NCBI RefSeq assembly: GCF_036046055.1
Contig: NZ_CP107939.1
Span: 62,001-126,000, forward strand
DNA: 64,000 nt
Reading direction: 5' to 3'
DNA from: Nocardia sp. NBC_00403
GTDB lineage: Bacteria > Actinomycetota > Actinomycetes > Mycobacteriales > Mycobacteriaceae
Shown: piece by piece, positions 1-8,289 of the stretch
How the letters are laid out: every line of letters begins with the position of its first letter
Numbering within the stretch: the stretch's first letter is position 1
Program-made: the position numbers and the translations under genes
The notes under the pieces: generated by a model
The model's input: only the letters and a program-made list of their open reading frames with translations
Told to the model about the DNA's origin: nothing
Database searches by the model: none

Positions 1-1
1 G

Positions 2-358
2 GCCGGACCCGGCGGCGTCACCGCGCTGCGAGAGTTGGCGGAGGTCAAGGTCCGCGGCGGCGATGAACATGTCGGCGACGCCGAGATCGTCAGCCCCATG
101 CCGGGTTCGGTGATCGCGGCGCCGGTCCGCTCCGGCGCCGTGGTGGCCGCCGGAGCACCGGTGGTGGTCGTGGAGGCGATGAAGATGGAGCATTCGCTCA
201 CCGCGCCGATCGCGGGCACCGTTGAACTACTTGTCGAGCCGGGCACCCAGGTGCGGCTCGGCCAGCCCCTGGCACGCATTACGGCAGCGCCGATCGAGGC
301 CGAGTCCGCCGCACCCGTCCAGACGAATACCGCTGAGCGCGAAGGAGACCCAGCATGA
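2..358 (+). CDS. acyl-CoA carboxylase alpha subunit, C-terminal biotin-carrier part (5' truncated by window)
   Basis: The reading frame is open from base 2, so this is the 3' end of a longer gene. Its last ~80 residues form a biotinyl/lipoyl carrier domain. The biotinylation motif EAMKMEH is visible, with the modified lysine between the two methionines, flanked by the usual SPMPGSVI and APIAGTV turns. Such domains end the alpha subunits of acetyl/propionyl/methylcrotonyl-CoA carboxylases, which carry CO2 from the biotin-carboxylase site to the carboxyltransferase beta subunit. The stop overlaps the next ATG (ATGA), so the genes are translationally coupled. The neighbours match the M. tuberculosis accA1-fadE19-maoC-citE order, which points to a methylcrotonyl-CoA-type carboxylase of leucine degradation. 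Substrate assignment is inference. Confidence 0.9.
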   Translation, partial: AGPGGVTALRELAEVKVRGGDEHVGDAEIVSPMPGSVIAAPVRSGAVVAAGAPVVVVEAMKMEHSLTAPIAGTVELLVEPGTQVRLGQPLARITAAPIEAESAAPVQTNTAEREGDPA

Positions 359-1515
359 CCGACTTCCTGTCCACGGGCACACTGCCCGACGACTACCGTG
401 ACCTCGCCATGACCGTGCGTGATTTCGCGCAGTCGGTGGTGGCGCCGGTGTCCGCCGAACACGATGCGAACCACACCTTCCCGTACAAGGTGGTCGCGGG
501 CATGGCGGAGATGGGCCTGTTCGGCCTGCCGTTCCCCGAGGAGTTCGGCGGCATGGGCGGCGACTACTTCGCGTTGTGCCTGGCGCTGGAGGAACTCGGC
601 AAGGTCGATCAGAGCGTGGCCATCACCCTCGAGGCCGGAGTGTCGCTCGGTGCGATACCCATCTACCGCTTCGGCAATGACGAGCAGAAGCGGGAATGGC
701 TGCCGCAGCTGACCAGTGGCCGCGCCCTTGCCGCGTTCGGGCTGACCGAACCCGGCGCGGGCAGCGATGCGGGTGGCACCCGCACCACCGCCACGCTCGA
801 CAGCGGTGAGTGGATCATCAACGGCAGCAAGCAGTTCATCACCAACTCCGGCACCGACATCACCGAGCTGGTGACGGTCACCGCGGTGACCGGCCAGTCG
901 GGCGGCAAGAAGGAGATCTCCACCATCCTGGTGCCGACCACCACCCCCGGTTTCGTCGCCGAGCCCGCCTACAACAAGGTGGGCTGGAATGCCTCCGACA
1001 CCCACCCGCTGAGCTTCACCGACGTGCGGGTGCCTGCGGAGAACCTGCTCGGCGAACGCGGCCGCGGCTATGCGAACTTCCTGCGCATCCTGGACGAGGG
1101 CCGCATCGCCATCGCCGCGCTTTCGGTCGGCGCCGCGCAGGGCTGCGTCGACGAAAGCGTGCGCTACGCGAAGGACCGCGAGGCCTTCGGCAGGCCCATC
1201 GGCCGCAATCAGGCCATCGCCTTCAAGATCGCCCGCATGGAGGCGCGCGCGCACGCCGCACGCACCGCCTACTACGACGCGGCCGCGCTGATGCTCGCGG
1301 GCAAGCCGTTCAAGAAGGAGGCCGCGATCGCGAAGCTGGTGGCCAGCGAGGCGGCGATGGACAACGCCCGCGACGCCACCCAGATCTTCGGCGGCTACGG
1401 GTTCATGAACGAATACGCTGTGGCAAGGCACTATCGCGACAGCAAGATCCTCGAGATCGGCGAGGGCACAACGGAGGTGCAGTTGATGCTGATCGGGCGG
1501 GAGTTGGGGCTGTGA
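355..1515 (+). CDS. acyl-CoA dehydrogenase (short/branched-chain, FadE19-like)
   Basis: This is a 386-residue, full-length acyl-CoA dehydrogenase: FAD-dependent alpha,beta-oxidation of an acyl-CoA, electrons passing to ETF. The family signature FGLTEPGAGSDAGGTRT lies near residues 125-140. The C-terminal QIFGGYGF and GEGTTEVQ motifs are present. The Glu at about residue 370, just before GT, occupies the catalytic-base position of short/medium-chain dehydrogenases, not the helix-G position used by classical isovaleryl-CoA dehydrogenase. The start ATG overlaps the stop of the carboxylase gene, and the stop overlaps the GTG of the MaoC gene. The context suggests isovaleryl- or 2-methylbutyryl-type substrates, but the sequence does not settle which. 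Confidence 0.93.
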   Translation: MTDFLSTGTLPDDYRDLAMTVRDFAQSVVAPVSAEHDANHTFPYKVVAGMAEMGLFGLPFPEEFGGMGGDYFALCLALEELGKVDQSVAITLEAGVSLGAIPIYRFGNDEQKREWLPQLTSGRALAAFGLTEPGAGSDAGGTRTTATLDSGEWIINGSKQFITNSGTDITELVTVTAVTGQSGGKKEISTILVPTTTPGFVAEPAYNKVGWNASDTHPLSFTDVRVPAENLLGERGRGYANFLRILDEGRIAIAALSVGAAQGCVDESVRYAKDREAFGRPIGRNQAIAFKIARMEARAHAARTAYYDAAALMLAGKPFKKEAAIAKLVASEAAMDNARDATQIFGGYGFMNEYAVARHYRDSKILEIGEGTTEVQLMLIGRELGL

Positions 1516-2006
1516 ACGCTCCGGCGCAGCCGCGCAGGATTGTGCAGCGTGGCCTGTGGTTCGAGGAGTTGGAGACCGACGTGGTGTACGAGCACCGGCC
1601 GGGCCGCACCATCACCGAGGCCGACAATGTCCTGTTCACCACGCTCACGATGAACACCCAGGCGCTGCACCTGGATGCGGCGTTCAGCGAGCAGCTGCCG
1701 CCGTTCCACCAGCGCCTGGTGAATTCGATGTTCACCCTCTCCACCCTGGTCGGCCTTTCGGTCGCGCAACTGACGCAGGGCACCATCGTCGCCAACCTCG
1801 GCTTCTCCGAGATCGCCTTCCCGAAGCCGCTGTTCCACGGCGACACCATGTACGCCGAGACGGTGGTCACCGATAAGCGGGAGTCCAAGAGCCGCCCCGG
1901 CGAGGGCATCGCCACCTTCGCGCACACCGCACGCAATCAACATGGCGATATCGTCGCGACGGCGGTGCGCAAGACGCTGGTCCGCAAAGATCCGAGCCGG
2001 GCATGA
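1512..2006 (+). CDS. MaoC-like (R)-specific enoyl-CoA hydratase
   Basis: This is a 164-residue single hot-dog protein. The open frame extends far upstream, but that part is a shadow of the dehydrogenase gene. The GTG at 1512 overlaps the dehydrogenase stop and sits in the same coupling arrangement as the flanking genes, so it is the chosen start. The stretch RTITEADNVLFTTLTMN is the hydratase-2 active-site region, with Asp as expected. Such proteins hydrate unsaturated acyl-CoAs. In this operon the likely role is hydration of an intermediate between the dehydrogenase and the CitE-like lyase. M. tuberculosis carries a MaoC gene in the same position. Confidence 0.88.
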   Translation: MNAPAQPRRIVQRGLWFEELETDVVYEHRPGRTITEADNVLFTTLTMNTQALHLDAAFSEQLPPFHQRLVNSMFTLSTLVGLSVAQLTQGTIVANLGFSEIAFPKPLFHGDTMYAETVVTDKRESKSRPGEGIATFAHTARNQHGDIVATAVRKTLVRKDPSRA

Positions 2007-2818
2007 GCTGGGAGATGGCGGGCCCCGCATGGCTGTTCTGCCCGGCCGATCGCCCCGAACGCTACGAAAAGGCCGCAGCCGCGGCCGATGTGGTGATCAT
2101 CGACCTCGAGGACGGCGTGGCCGCCGGTGACAAGGCGGCGGCGCGCAAGGCATTGATCGATACCCCGCTCGATCCCGAGACCACCGTCGTGCGAATCAAT
2201 GCCGTCGACACCGAGGACCACGACTCGGACCTCGCGGCTCTGCACCACACCGAGTATCGACGGATCATGCTGCCCAAATGCGAATCCGCCGAACAGCTCA
2301 CTGCGCTCTCGGAGTACGAAGTGATCGCGTTGATCGAATCGCCGCTCGGTGCGCTCGCGGTCGGCAGGGCGGCGATGGCGCGCAATGCGATCGGCGTGAT
2401 GTGGGGGGCCGAAGATCTCGTCGCCGGGCTCGGCGGGAACTCGAGCAGGCATGCCGACGGCAGTTATCGCGATGTAGCACGGCATGTTCGGTCTACCTCG
2501 CTGCTCGCGGCCAAGGCGTATGGAAAGTTCGCCCTCGACTCGGTGTTCCTGAATTTCCGCGATCTCGACGGACTGCGGGCGGAATCGCTGGATGCGGTCG
2601 CGATCGGTTTCGACGCGAAGGTGGCCATTCATCCGAGCCAGGTTCCGGTCATCAGAGCGGCATACGCGCCGTCCGAGGACGAAATCGACTGGGCCAGAAG
2701 GGTACTCGACGAGGTGCCGAAACACCGGGGGGTATTCGCCTTCGAGGGCCGGATGGTCGATGCGCCGGTGCTGCGCCATGCCGAGCAGATCGTGCGGCGT
2801 GCGGCCCCCCACAGCTGA
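2003..2818 (+). CDS. citE: CitE-like HpcH/HpaI-family CoA-ester lyase
   Basis: The product is 271 residues, the usual size for stand-alone CitE-like lyases. It has the family landmarks IIDLEDGV (metal/substrate site), IESPLG, WGAEDL and a late GFDAKVAIHPSQ segment. The enzyme should cleave a 3-hydroxy-3-carboxyacyl-CoA (HMG-CoA, citramalyl-CoA or similar) into a CoA thioester and a keto acid. No citrate-lyase alpha or gamma partner is present, so this is not classical citrate lyase. The ATG overlaps the MaoC stop (ATGA). A downstream acetoacetyl-CoA synthetase supports a product such as acetoacetate, hence HMG-CoA-type cleavage; that link is inference. Confidence 0.88.
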   Translation: MSWEMAGPAWLFCPADRPERYEKAAAAADVVIIDLEDGVAAGDKAAARKALIDTPLDPETTVVRINAVDTEDHDSDLAALHHTEYRRIMLPKCESAEQLTALSEYEVIALIESPLGALAVGRAAMARNAIGVMWGAEDLVAGLGGNSSRHADGSYRDVARHVRSTSLLAAKAYGKFALDSVFLNFRDLDGLRAESLDAVAIGFDAKVAIHPSQVPVIRAAYAPSEDEIDWARRVLDEVPKHRGVFAFEGRMVDAPVLRHAEQIVRRAAPHS

Positions 2819-2849
2819 TTCAACAAGAGCCGAGCCAGGAGGTAGTGCG

Positions 2850-4796
2850 GTGCAACCACAATGGGTGCCGACCGAGCGCGATATCGCCGATGCCAGAATC
2901 ACCGACTTCGCGAATTTCGTGGCGGCTCGCACGGGTGTGTCCGCGCCGGACTACCGGGCACTGTGGCAATGGTCGGTCGACGACCTGCCCGGTTTCTGGC
3001 ACGCGGTGTGGGACTACTTCGAGCTCGGCGCGATCGGCGGCGAGGTGCTCGCGAGCACTGAAATGCCTGGTGCACAGTGGTTTCCCGGGACTCGACTGAA
3101 CTATGTCGACCAGGTTATTCGTCAGTTCCGCACCGACCGCCCCGCCATCGTGCAGATCACCGAGGACAGCCCGCCGCGTGCGGTGTCCTGGACCGAATTG
3201 ATCGACGGCACCGCGGCCTTCGCACGCACTTTGCGCTCGCTCGGCGTGCAGCCGGGCGATCGAGTGGCGGGATATCTGCCGAATATCCCGGAGGCGGTGA
3301 TCGCGTTCCTGGCGACCGCGAGCATCGGTGCGGTGTGGAGCGCCTGCGGGCAGGACTATTCCCCCAAGGCCGCGCTCGACCGGCTCGGCCAGCTGGAACC
3401 GACGGTGCTCGTCACGGCCGACGGCTACCGCTTCGGCGGCAAGGCCCACGACAAGCGCGACGACATCGCGGCACTGCAAGCCGGACTCGGCACGCTGAAG
3501 GCCACCGTCGCCGTCTCCCAGCTGGGCCTGGAAGTCCCGAAGACGCTGTCGTGGCGCGAGGCCACCGCCAATGCCGAGACCGAAGCCGCCGTCATCGAGA
3601 CCGCGGCCGTCGACTTCGACCACCCGCTGTGGATCGTGTTCTCCTCCGGCACCACGGGCTTGCCGAAGGGCATCGTGCACGGCCACGGTGGCGTCGTGCT
3701 CGAGCACCTCAAAGCCGTTGCCCTGCAGGCAGATATCGGGCCAGACGACACCTTCTTCTGGTACACCAGCCCCAGCTGGATGATGTGGAACTTCCAGATC
3801 GCCGGTCTGCTCGTCGGCGCGACCATCGTCTGCTACGACGGCAGCCCCACCTATCCCACCCCGGATGCCCTGTGGCACCACGCCGCTCAGGTCGGCGCGA
3901 CTGTGCTCGGCACCAGCCCCGGCTACGTGCTCGCCTGCATCAAGGCGGGTGCGGTGCCGCGCACCGATCACGACCTTTCCGCGCTGCGCCAGGTCGGCAT
4001 CACCGGTTCGTCGCTGCCGCCGGCCTCTGCGGTGTGGCTCGGCGACAACGTCGGCGAGCACGTGCAGGTCGCCTCGATCAGCGGCGGCACCGACGTGGTC
4101 TCCGCCTTCATCGGCGGCGCGCGCACAGTGCCCACCTGGCCCGGCGAACTGTCCGCGCCCTACCTGGGCGTCGCACTCGAGGCTTTCGACCCCGATGGCC
4201 ATCCGGTCCGTGACGAGGTCGGTGAGCTGGTCATCACCGCGCCCATGCCCTCCATGCCGGTGCGCTTCTGGCACGATCCCGACGGAACCCGTTACCACGA
4301 CGCCTATTTCGACATGTTCCCCGGCGTCTGGCGGCACGGTGACTGGATCACCATCACCGACCGCGGCAGCGTGGTCGTGCACGGCCGCTCCGACTCCACC
4401 CTCAACCGGCACGGCATCCGGATGGGCAGCGCCGACATCTACCAATCCGTCGAGCGCCTGCCCGAGATCTCGGAGGCGCTTGTCATCGGGGCCGAACAGC
4501 CCGACGGCGGCTACTGGATGCCGCTGTTCGTCGTCCTCGCCCCCGGTGCCGAGCTCACCGACGAGCTGAAGACACGCATCAACACCGCCATCCGCACCGA
4601 GGTCTCCCCGCGCCATGTACCGGACGAAATCCTTGTGGCCCCTGGCATTCCGCATACCAGAACCGGTAAGAAACTCGAGGTCCCGATCAAGAAGCTCTTC
4701 CAGGGCGCGGACCCGGCCCGCGTCGTCGAGCGCAGCGCCGTCGACAACCCGGACCTGCTCGATTGGTATGGCTCTATCCGCCCACGGCTCGCATAG
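2850..4796 (+). CDS. aacS: acetoacetyl-CoA synthetase (acetoacetate-CoA ligase)
   Basis: The 648-residue ANL-superfamily ligase has the length and N-terminal WxP...Y architecture of acetoacetate-CoA ligases. Visible motifs are the P-loop SSGTTGLPKGIVHGHGG, the aromatic TSPSWMMWNF segment, GVWRHGDW with the conserved Asp, and TRTGKKLEVP holding the adenylation lysine. The GTG at 2850 is preferred because AGGAGG lies about 8 nt upstream; the longer open frame is a shadow of citE. It would activate acetoacetate with ATP and CoA, salvaging the ketone released by HMG-CoA lyase chemistry. The last ~30 codons recur as a second copy near 6355, and the C-terminal tail (YGSIRPRLA) differs from that copy (YAALR). 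Confidence 0.93.
   Translation: MQPQWVPTERDIADARITDFANFVAARTGVSAPDYRALWQWSVDDLPGFWHAVWDYFELGAIGGEVLASTEMPGAQWFPGTRLNYVDQVIRQFRTDRPAIVQITEDSPPRAVSWTELIDGTAAFARTLRSLGVQPGDRVAGYLPNIPEAVIAFLATASIGAVWSACGQDYSPKAALDRLGQLEPTVLVTADGYRFGGKAHDKRDDIAALQAGLGTLKATVAVSQLGLEVPKTLSWREATANAETEAAVIETAAVDFDHPLWIVFSSGTTGLPKGIVHGHGGVVLEHLKAVALQADIGPDDTFFWYTSPSWMMWNFQIAGLLVGATIVCYDGSPTYPTPDALWHHAAQVGATVLGTSPGYVLACIKAGAVPRTDHDLSALRQVGITGSSLPPASAVWLGDNVGEHVQVASISGGTDVVSAFIGGARTVPTWPGELSAPYLGVALEAFDPDGHPVRDEVGELVITAPMPSMPVRFWHDPDGTRYHDAYFDMFPGVWRHGDWITITDRGSVVVHGRSDSTLNRHGIRMGSADIYQSVERLPEISEALVIGAEQPDGGYWMPLFVVLAPGAELTDELKTRINTAIRTEVSPRHVPDEILVAPGIPHTRTGKKLEVPIKKLFQGADPARVVERSAVDNPDLLDWYGSIRPRLA
4674..4768 (+). repeat. 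direct repeat copy 1: 3' end of aacS
   Basis: A 95-bp segment inside the 3' end of aacS recurs in the same orientation at 6355-6449. I count about 6 differences. The two copies bracket the desaturase gene and the antitoxin remnant. Confidence 0.9.
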
Positions 4797-4805
4797 TGAC
4801 GAATC

Positions 4806-4918
4806 CATAAATATGGCCACCACGGAGTCGTTCATGGACGTCGATATTCGAAGATTGCGTGACAGCCTCCACCGCCATCGGCGCGGATGCGTCTGATTGC
4901 GCTGCGCCACAGAGCTTT
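4806..4918 (+). pseudogene. remnant of Phd/YefM-type antitoxin locus with internal deletion
   Basis: Positions 4806-4879 match 8312-8385 at about 65 of 74 bases. That covers the leader, ribosome-binding site, start codon and first ~15 codons of the antitoxin gene at 8340 (MDVDIRRLRDSLHRH here against MDVDIRELCDSLSRH there). Positions 4884-4918 then match 8616-8650 at about 31 of 35 bases. The 230 bp that lie between these blocks in the other copy are missing here, so the antitoxin body is gone. It cannot encode a functional antitoxin. The open frame beyond 4918, toward the desaturase, resembles nothing I recognise. Confidence 0.8.
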
Positions 4919-5140
4919 CCATGCCGGATTGCCTCTGGGCGATCCATACGCGATGCTCAAAGCAATGGACGACCTCCAGGTCCGCCGTCCGTCGGCAAAA
5001 GAGGTCGCCCGCGCAGTGCGTACACTCGGGTGGGACCGGTTGCGGCCGATCGCCCCGCCGCCACCAGGGGCGCCGTCACGGCGGAAGAGGCTCACCGGTC
5101 GGACTCGGCCCGCACGGAGATGCCGCACTTCCCTGCACCC
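4919..5140 (+). other. unassigned stretch between antitoxin remnant and desaturase
   Basis: An open + frame continues from the remnant (GLPLGDPYAMLKAMDD ... AVRTLGWDRLRP) to about 5156. It reads like genuine coding sequence but shows no domain I recognise and has no start of its own. It may be the leftover of the gene that once followed the toxin-antitoxin pair. Confidence 0.35.
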
Positions 5141-6268
5141 ATGGTGGGAATCCTGAAAGTGAACCACATGATGGCAGGCGGACCACGAACGGAAAGATCT
5201 CCTGGACTGGTGGCATCGCGATCCGCCGCCACGACAAGTGTCGTATCGGCGCGTGGCAGCGAGTACGCGGTTTTGTTGCGTCGGGTGCGCCAGGCTGGAC
5301 TACTGGAGCGGCAGCTGGGGTATTACCTCCGCAAAATTGCGGTCATCGCGGCGGCATTGGTGGCCGGGTGGACGGCGTTCTTCCTTGTCGGCGATTCGTG
5401 GTGGCAACTGAGCATCGCCGCCTTCCTGGCGGTTCTGTTCGCCCAGATCGCGTTCCTGGGCCATGATGCTGGGCACCGCCAGATCTTCGGAACCCGGCGG
5501 GCCAACTACCTGTTCGGTGTGATCGCCGGCAATCTCGGTATCGGGCTGAGTATCGGCTGGTGGACCAGCAATCACAACCGGCACCACGCCCACCCCAACA
5601 CCGAAGGAGCGGATCCCGATGTTTCGGGGATCTTGGCTCACTCCGAGGATCGAGCACAGACCAGCACTGGCATTCGGCGGCTGATATTCCGCCACCAAGC
5701 CTGGCTATTCTTTCCGATGTTGTTCCTCGAGGCCGCCAGTCTGCACTACTCGAGCGTCCGAGCGGTGCTGCGGTGGGCGATCCCCAACCGGGTCTGGGAG
5801 GGCGTGCTACTCGCGGCGCACGCCGCCGGATACCTGGCAGCGACGTTCCTGGTCCTCTCCCCGGCCAAAGCGGTCGCCTTCATCGTTGTCCAGCAGGGGC
5901 TGTTCGGGTTCTATATGGGCTGCACCTTCGCGCCCAACCACAAGGGCATGGAAGTCCTGGAAGAAGGCGACGCCACCGACTTCCTACGCCGCCAAGTGCT
6001 CACATCCCGCAACGTTCGCGGCAGCCGACTTGTCGACGCGGCACTAGGCGGCCTGAACTACCAGATCGAGCACCATCTGTTCCCATCGATGCCGCGGCCC
6101 AATCTGTGCCGAGCCCAGCCACTGGTCGTGGAGTTCTGTACCGAGATCGGTCTGCCGTATTGCCAGACCAGCCTCCTCGACTCCTACGCCCAGGCGCTGG
6201 TCCACCTCCACGCCGTCGGCAAATTCACCCGGCCATTACCACTGGTTGCGCCGGGTGAATCAGGTTGA
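5141..6268 (+). CDS. membrane fatty acid desaturase
   Basis: From ATG 5141 the product is 375 residues. ATG 5168/5171 would give about 366, and upstream in-frame starts fall in the remnant, so the exact start is uncertain. All three di-iron histidine boxes are intact: HDAGH (108-112), HNRHH (145-149) and QIEHH (308-312). The QxxHH third box is typical of acyl-lipid and linoleoyl-CoA-desaturase-like enzymes. Hydrophobic pairs near 65-84, 88-107, 121-141, 219-240 and 243-263 fit a polytopic membrane protein. It would introduce a double bond into a membrane or CoA-linked acyl chain using O2 and a reductase partner not encoded nearby. It lies inside the segment bracketed by duplicated aacS ends, which suggests acquisition as a passenger. 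Confidence 0.88.
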   Translation: MVGILKVNHMMAGGPRTERSPGLVASRSAATTSVVSARGSEYAVLLRRVRQAGLLERQLGYYLRKIAVIAAALVAGWTAFFLVGDSWWQLSIAAFLAVLFAQIAFLGHDAGHRQIFGTRRANYLFGVIAGNLGIGLSIGWWTSNHNRHHAHPNTEGADPDVSGILAHSEDRAQTSTGIRRLIFRHQAWLFFPMLFLEAASLHYSSVRAVLRWAIPNRVWEGVLLAAHAAGYLAATFLVLSPAKAVAFIVVQQGLFGFYMGCTFAPNHKGMEVLEEGDATDFLRRQVLTSRNVRGSRLVDAALGGLNYQIEHHLFPSMPRPNLCRAQPLVVEFCTEIGLPYCQTSLLDSYAQALVHLHAVGKFTRPLPLVAPGESG

Positions 6269-6348
6269 GGTACAACCGCAGGCCAAGTTCCCCCTGCCAG
6301 CTGAACGCCGGCCGCATATCCCCGATCAGCTGTTTTGCAACGACGGCG

Positions 6349-6465
6349 AAGGATTTCGAGGTCCCGATCCAGAAGCTCTTCCAGGGCGCGGACCCGGCCC
6401 ACGTCGTCGAGCGCAGCGCCGTGGACGACCCCGACCTGCTCGATTGGTACGCCGCGCTGCGCTAG
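6349..6465 (+). pseudogene. displaced 3' end of aacS (truncated gene fragment)
   Basis: The frame reads FEVPIQKLFQGADPAHVVER...LLDWYAALR and stop, a near copy of the C-terminus of the acetoacetyl-CoA synthetase at 2850-4796. There is no start, P-loop or upstream body, so it is a fragment. Its stop codon overlaps the convergent P450 stop (6462-6464). Confidence 0.85.
6355..6449 (+). repeat. direct repeat copy 2: 3' end of aacS
   Basis: This is the second 95-bp copy, in the same orientation as 4674-4768. Conservation starts at TCGAGGTCCCGATC and ends at GATTGGTA, after which the two sequences diverge. Confidence 0.9.
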
Positions 6466-7721
6466 AGCGTGGTCGATGCCGACGACGGGGGAAACGTGAC
6501 CGGCAGCGCGGCCAGGGCGCGGTGGAACGGGCCTGGCCGCCACACCAACTCGTCAGCGGGGATGGCCAGTTTCAGCTCCGGCAATGCGTCGAGCAGCTGG
6601 TCGATAGCGTCCTCGGCGATCTGGTAGCCCACCGACTGGGCCGGACAGGCGTGCGGTCCGATGCTCCAGGCCAGATGCGAGCGGTTGCCCACCCGGTCGC
6701 CGGTATTCACCGCGGGGTCGTTATTACAGGCGGCAATGCCGATGATGACCGGCTGATGGGCGGGCAGCCAGACCCCGTCGATCAGAATCGGCTGCCGTGG
6801 ATAGGTGAAGCACATATTCGCCAACGGCGGGTCGTTGAACAAGACCTCGTCCAGGGCATCACGAGTCGACAATCTGCCATCCAGGACATCACCCGCGAAC
6901 CGTTCGTCGACCAGGATCAGCAGCATCGTTTTGACGATCAGATTCTGTAGCGGTTCACTCCCCGCGCCGTAGAGGGCGGCAAGCTGATGCAGCGCCTCCA
7001 TGTCATCGAGTGCGGCCGGATGCTGCAACACCCGCGAAGCGACATCGTCACCCGGCTGTTCGCGTTTGAGCACGACCAGCTCCATCAATGCCTCGGCGAG
7101 CATCGCGTTGCCCTCCGTGGAGTCGACGCTCTCGATGACAGCCGAGATGCCCGCCGCGATCCGGCGGCCGATTTCCGGCGGACAGCCGAGCAAAGCATTG
7201 ACGGAGTCGAAAACGAGCGGAAAGGCGTATTGGCTGATCAGATCGGCCGTACCGGTTTCACAGAAGCTGTCGATCAGCGGCACGGCGATCTGCTCGACGG
7301 TGGCATGCATGGCGTGCCGATCGACCGCGTCGAGGCTGGCCGTATTGACCTGCCGGTAGCGGTGGTGTTCGAGGCCGGCACTGTGCTGCGCGTTCGGACG
7401 CCACCCCATCACCGGCAGTACCGGGCAGTCGCTGGGGAGGTCGCGCTCCCAGGTGCGCGGATCGGCCGGGAAGCGTTCCGGATCGTGCAGGATCCGCACC
7501 GCGGTGCGGTATCCGATCACCAAAGTGGCAGGCACGCCCGGGGCGACGTCCACCGGCACCATCGAGCCGTAGCGGTCACGCAATGCTCGATAGGCGTTAT
7601 GCGGATCGGTGGCGAACTCCGGGGCATACAGCGGGACACGTTCACTATCGGGTGTCACCGGTGAGTCGAGATGCGGAACCGGACAGGTCGCGGCCTGGGC
7701 GTTCGATTGCGATGCACTCAC
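6462..7721 (-). CDS. cytochrome P450 lacking the ExxR motif (CYP157-like)
   Basis: The product is 419 residues, full length for a bacterial P450, starting at GTG 7721 with GAGGAG 8 nt upstream. The heme-ligand region is HLAWSIGPHACPAQS with the thiolate Cys359. Two normally conserved elements are missing. The K-helix motif reads E292-V-L-F295 instead of ExxR, and the I-helix reads GAGSEP (252-257) without the acid/threonine pair. Absence of ExxR is known in the Streptomyces CYP157 family, where P450s sit in conservon operons; this protein may belong to that lineage. No ferredoxin or conservon genes are adjacent. Substrate unknown; activity could be atypical or lost. It converges on the aacS fragment. 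Confidence 0.88.
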   Translation of the reverse strand: MSASQSNAQAATCPVPHLDSPVTPDSERVPLYAPEFATDPHNAYRALRDRYGSMVPVDVAPGVPATLVIGYRTAVRILHDPERFPADPRTWERDLPSDCPVLPVMGWRPNAQHSAGLEHHRYRQVNTASLDAVDRHAMHATVEQIAVPLIDSFCETGTADLISQYAFPLVFDSVNALLGCPPEIGRRIAAGISAVIESVDSTEGNAMLAEALMELVVLKREQPGDDVASRVLQHPAALDDMEALHQLAALYGAGSEPLQNLIVKTMLLILVDERFAGDVLDGRLSTRDALDEVLFNDPPLANMCFTYPRQPILIDGVWLPAHQPVIIGIAACNNDPAVNTGDRVGNRSHLAWSIGPHACPAQSVGYQIAEDAIDQLLDALPELKLAIPADELVWRPGPFHRALAALPVTFPPSSASTTL

Positions 7722-7814
7722 CGGTTTGGCTCCTCGTCACGCTCGAGACCCGGACTGGCCGCAGCGTATCAGTCGACCGCCCCTACGCGGCGATCATTGC
7801 AGAGCCGTGAGATA

Positions 7815-8150
7815 TTGCGCGCCAACCTTTTTGCCACCTTTGGGAAGGCGGACGCAGGGGGGTTCCCGTGGCTCGACGAGGACTACACCTTTGTGGGATT
7901 CGTCTACACCGATCCCGACATCTGACGAATCCATGTGCGGCTGAGTGGATCCGGTGCCACCTATGGCACCGAACTGCCGCTCACCTACCCCGACGGCCGC
8001 CCCTTCATCGGATACGCCAACCTGGCACAAGAACTCGCACCACTCATCCGCGACGGCGACCTCACCACCCAACGGGTCATCGATGACGCCGACGACTACT
8101 GCGCCGCTGTGGTAGACCTGCGCGCTTGGCTCGGACCTGCGGTTCTCTGA
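7815..8150 (+). pseudogene. hypothetical gene interrupted by an in-frame TGA
   Basis: The + frame reads LRANLFATFGKADAGG...VYTDPDI, stop (TGA 7923-7925), then RIHVRLSGSGATYGTELP...DLRAWLGPAVL to a stop at 8148-8150. The two halves share one frame, both have GC-rich third positions and both read like a folded protein, so a single nonsense change appears to have split one gene. I do not recognise the family. The upstream limit is unclear because no convincing start or ribosome-binding site precedes it. A short downstream protein from ATG 7935 is possible but has no good ribosome-binding site. Confidence 0.5.
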
Positions 8151-8289
8151 ACGCGGGGATACGCGGACCGACAAGGCGGTGGCTTAGTAGAACACGACTC
8201 CGACAGTCCTTGAAGATGACAGCGAACCAAACAGTCACGCCGCCACCCGCATTTATCGCGACACCTCAGCTACGTGTCCACAACCTGGC

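Noticed and set aside
2820..4922. 700-codon minus-strand open frame over aacS
   Set aside because: Shadow of a well-supported ligase gene with intact motifs; composition is typical of an antisense GC-rich frame.
5141..6268. An IS-type insertion as the cause of the aacS end duplication
   Set aside because: No transposase, terminal inverted repeats or short target duplications are seen; the 95-bp duplicated gene end is too long for an IS target duplication.
7794..8174. 126-codon minus-strand ORF
   Set aside because: Antisense to the + strand broken gene, whose protein reads better; no ribosome-binding site or motif.
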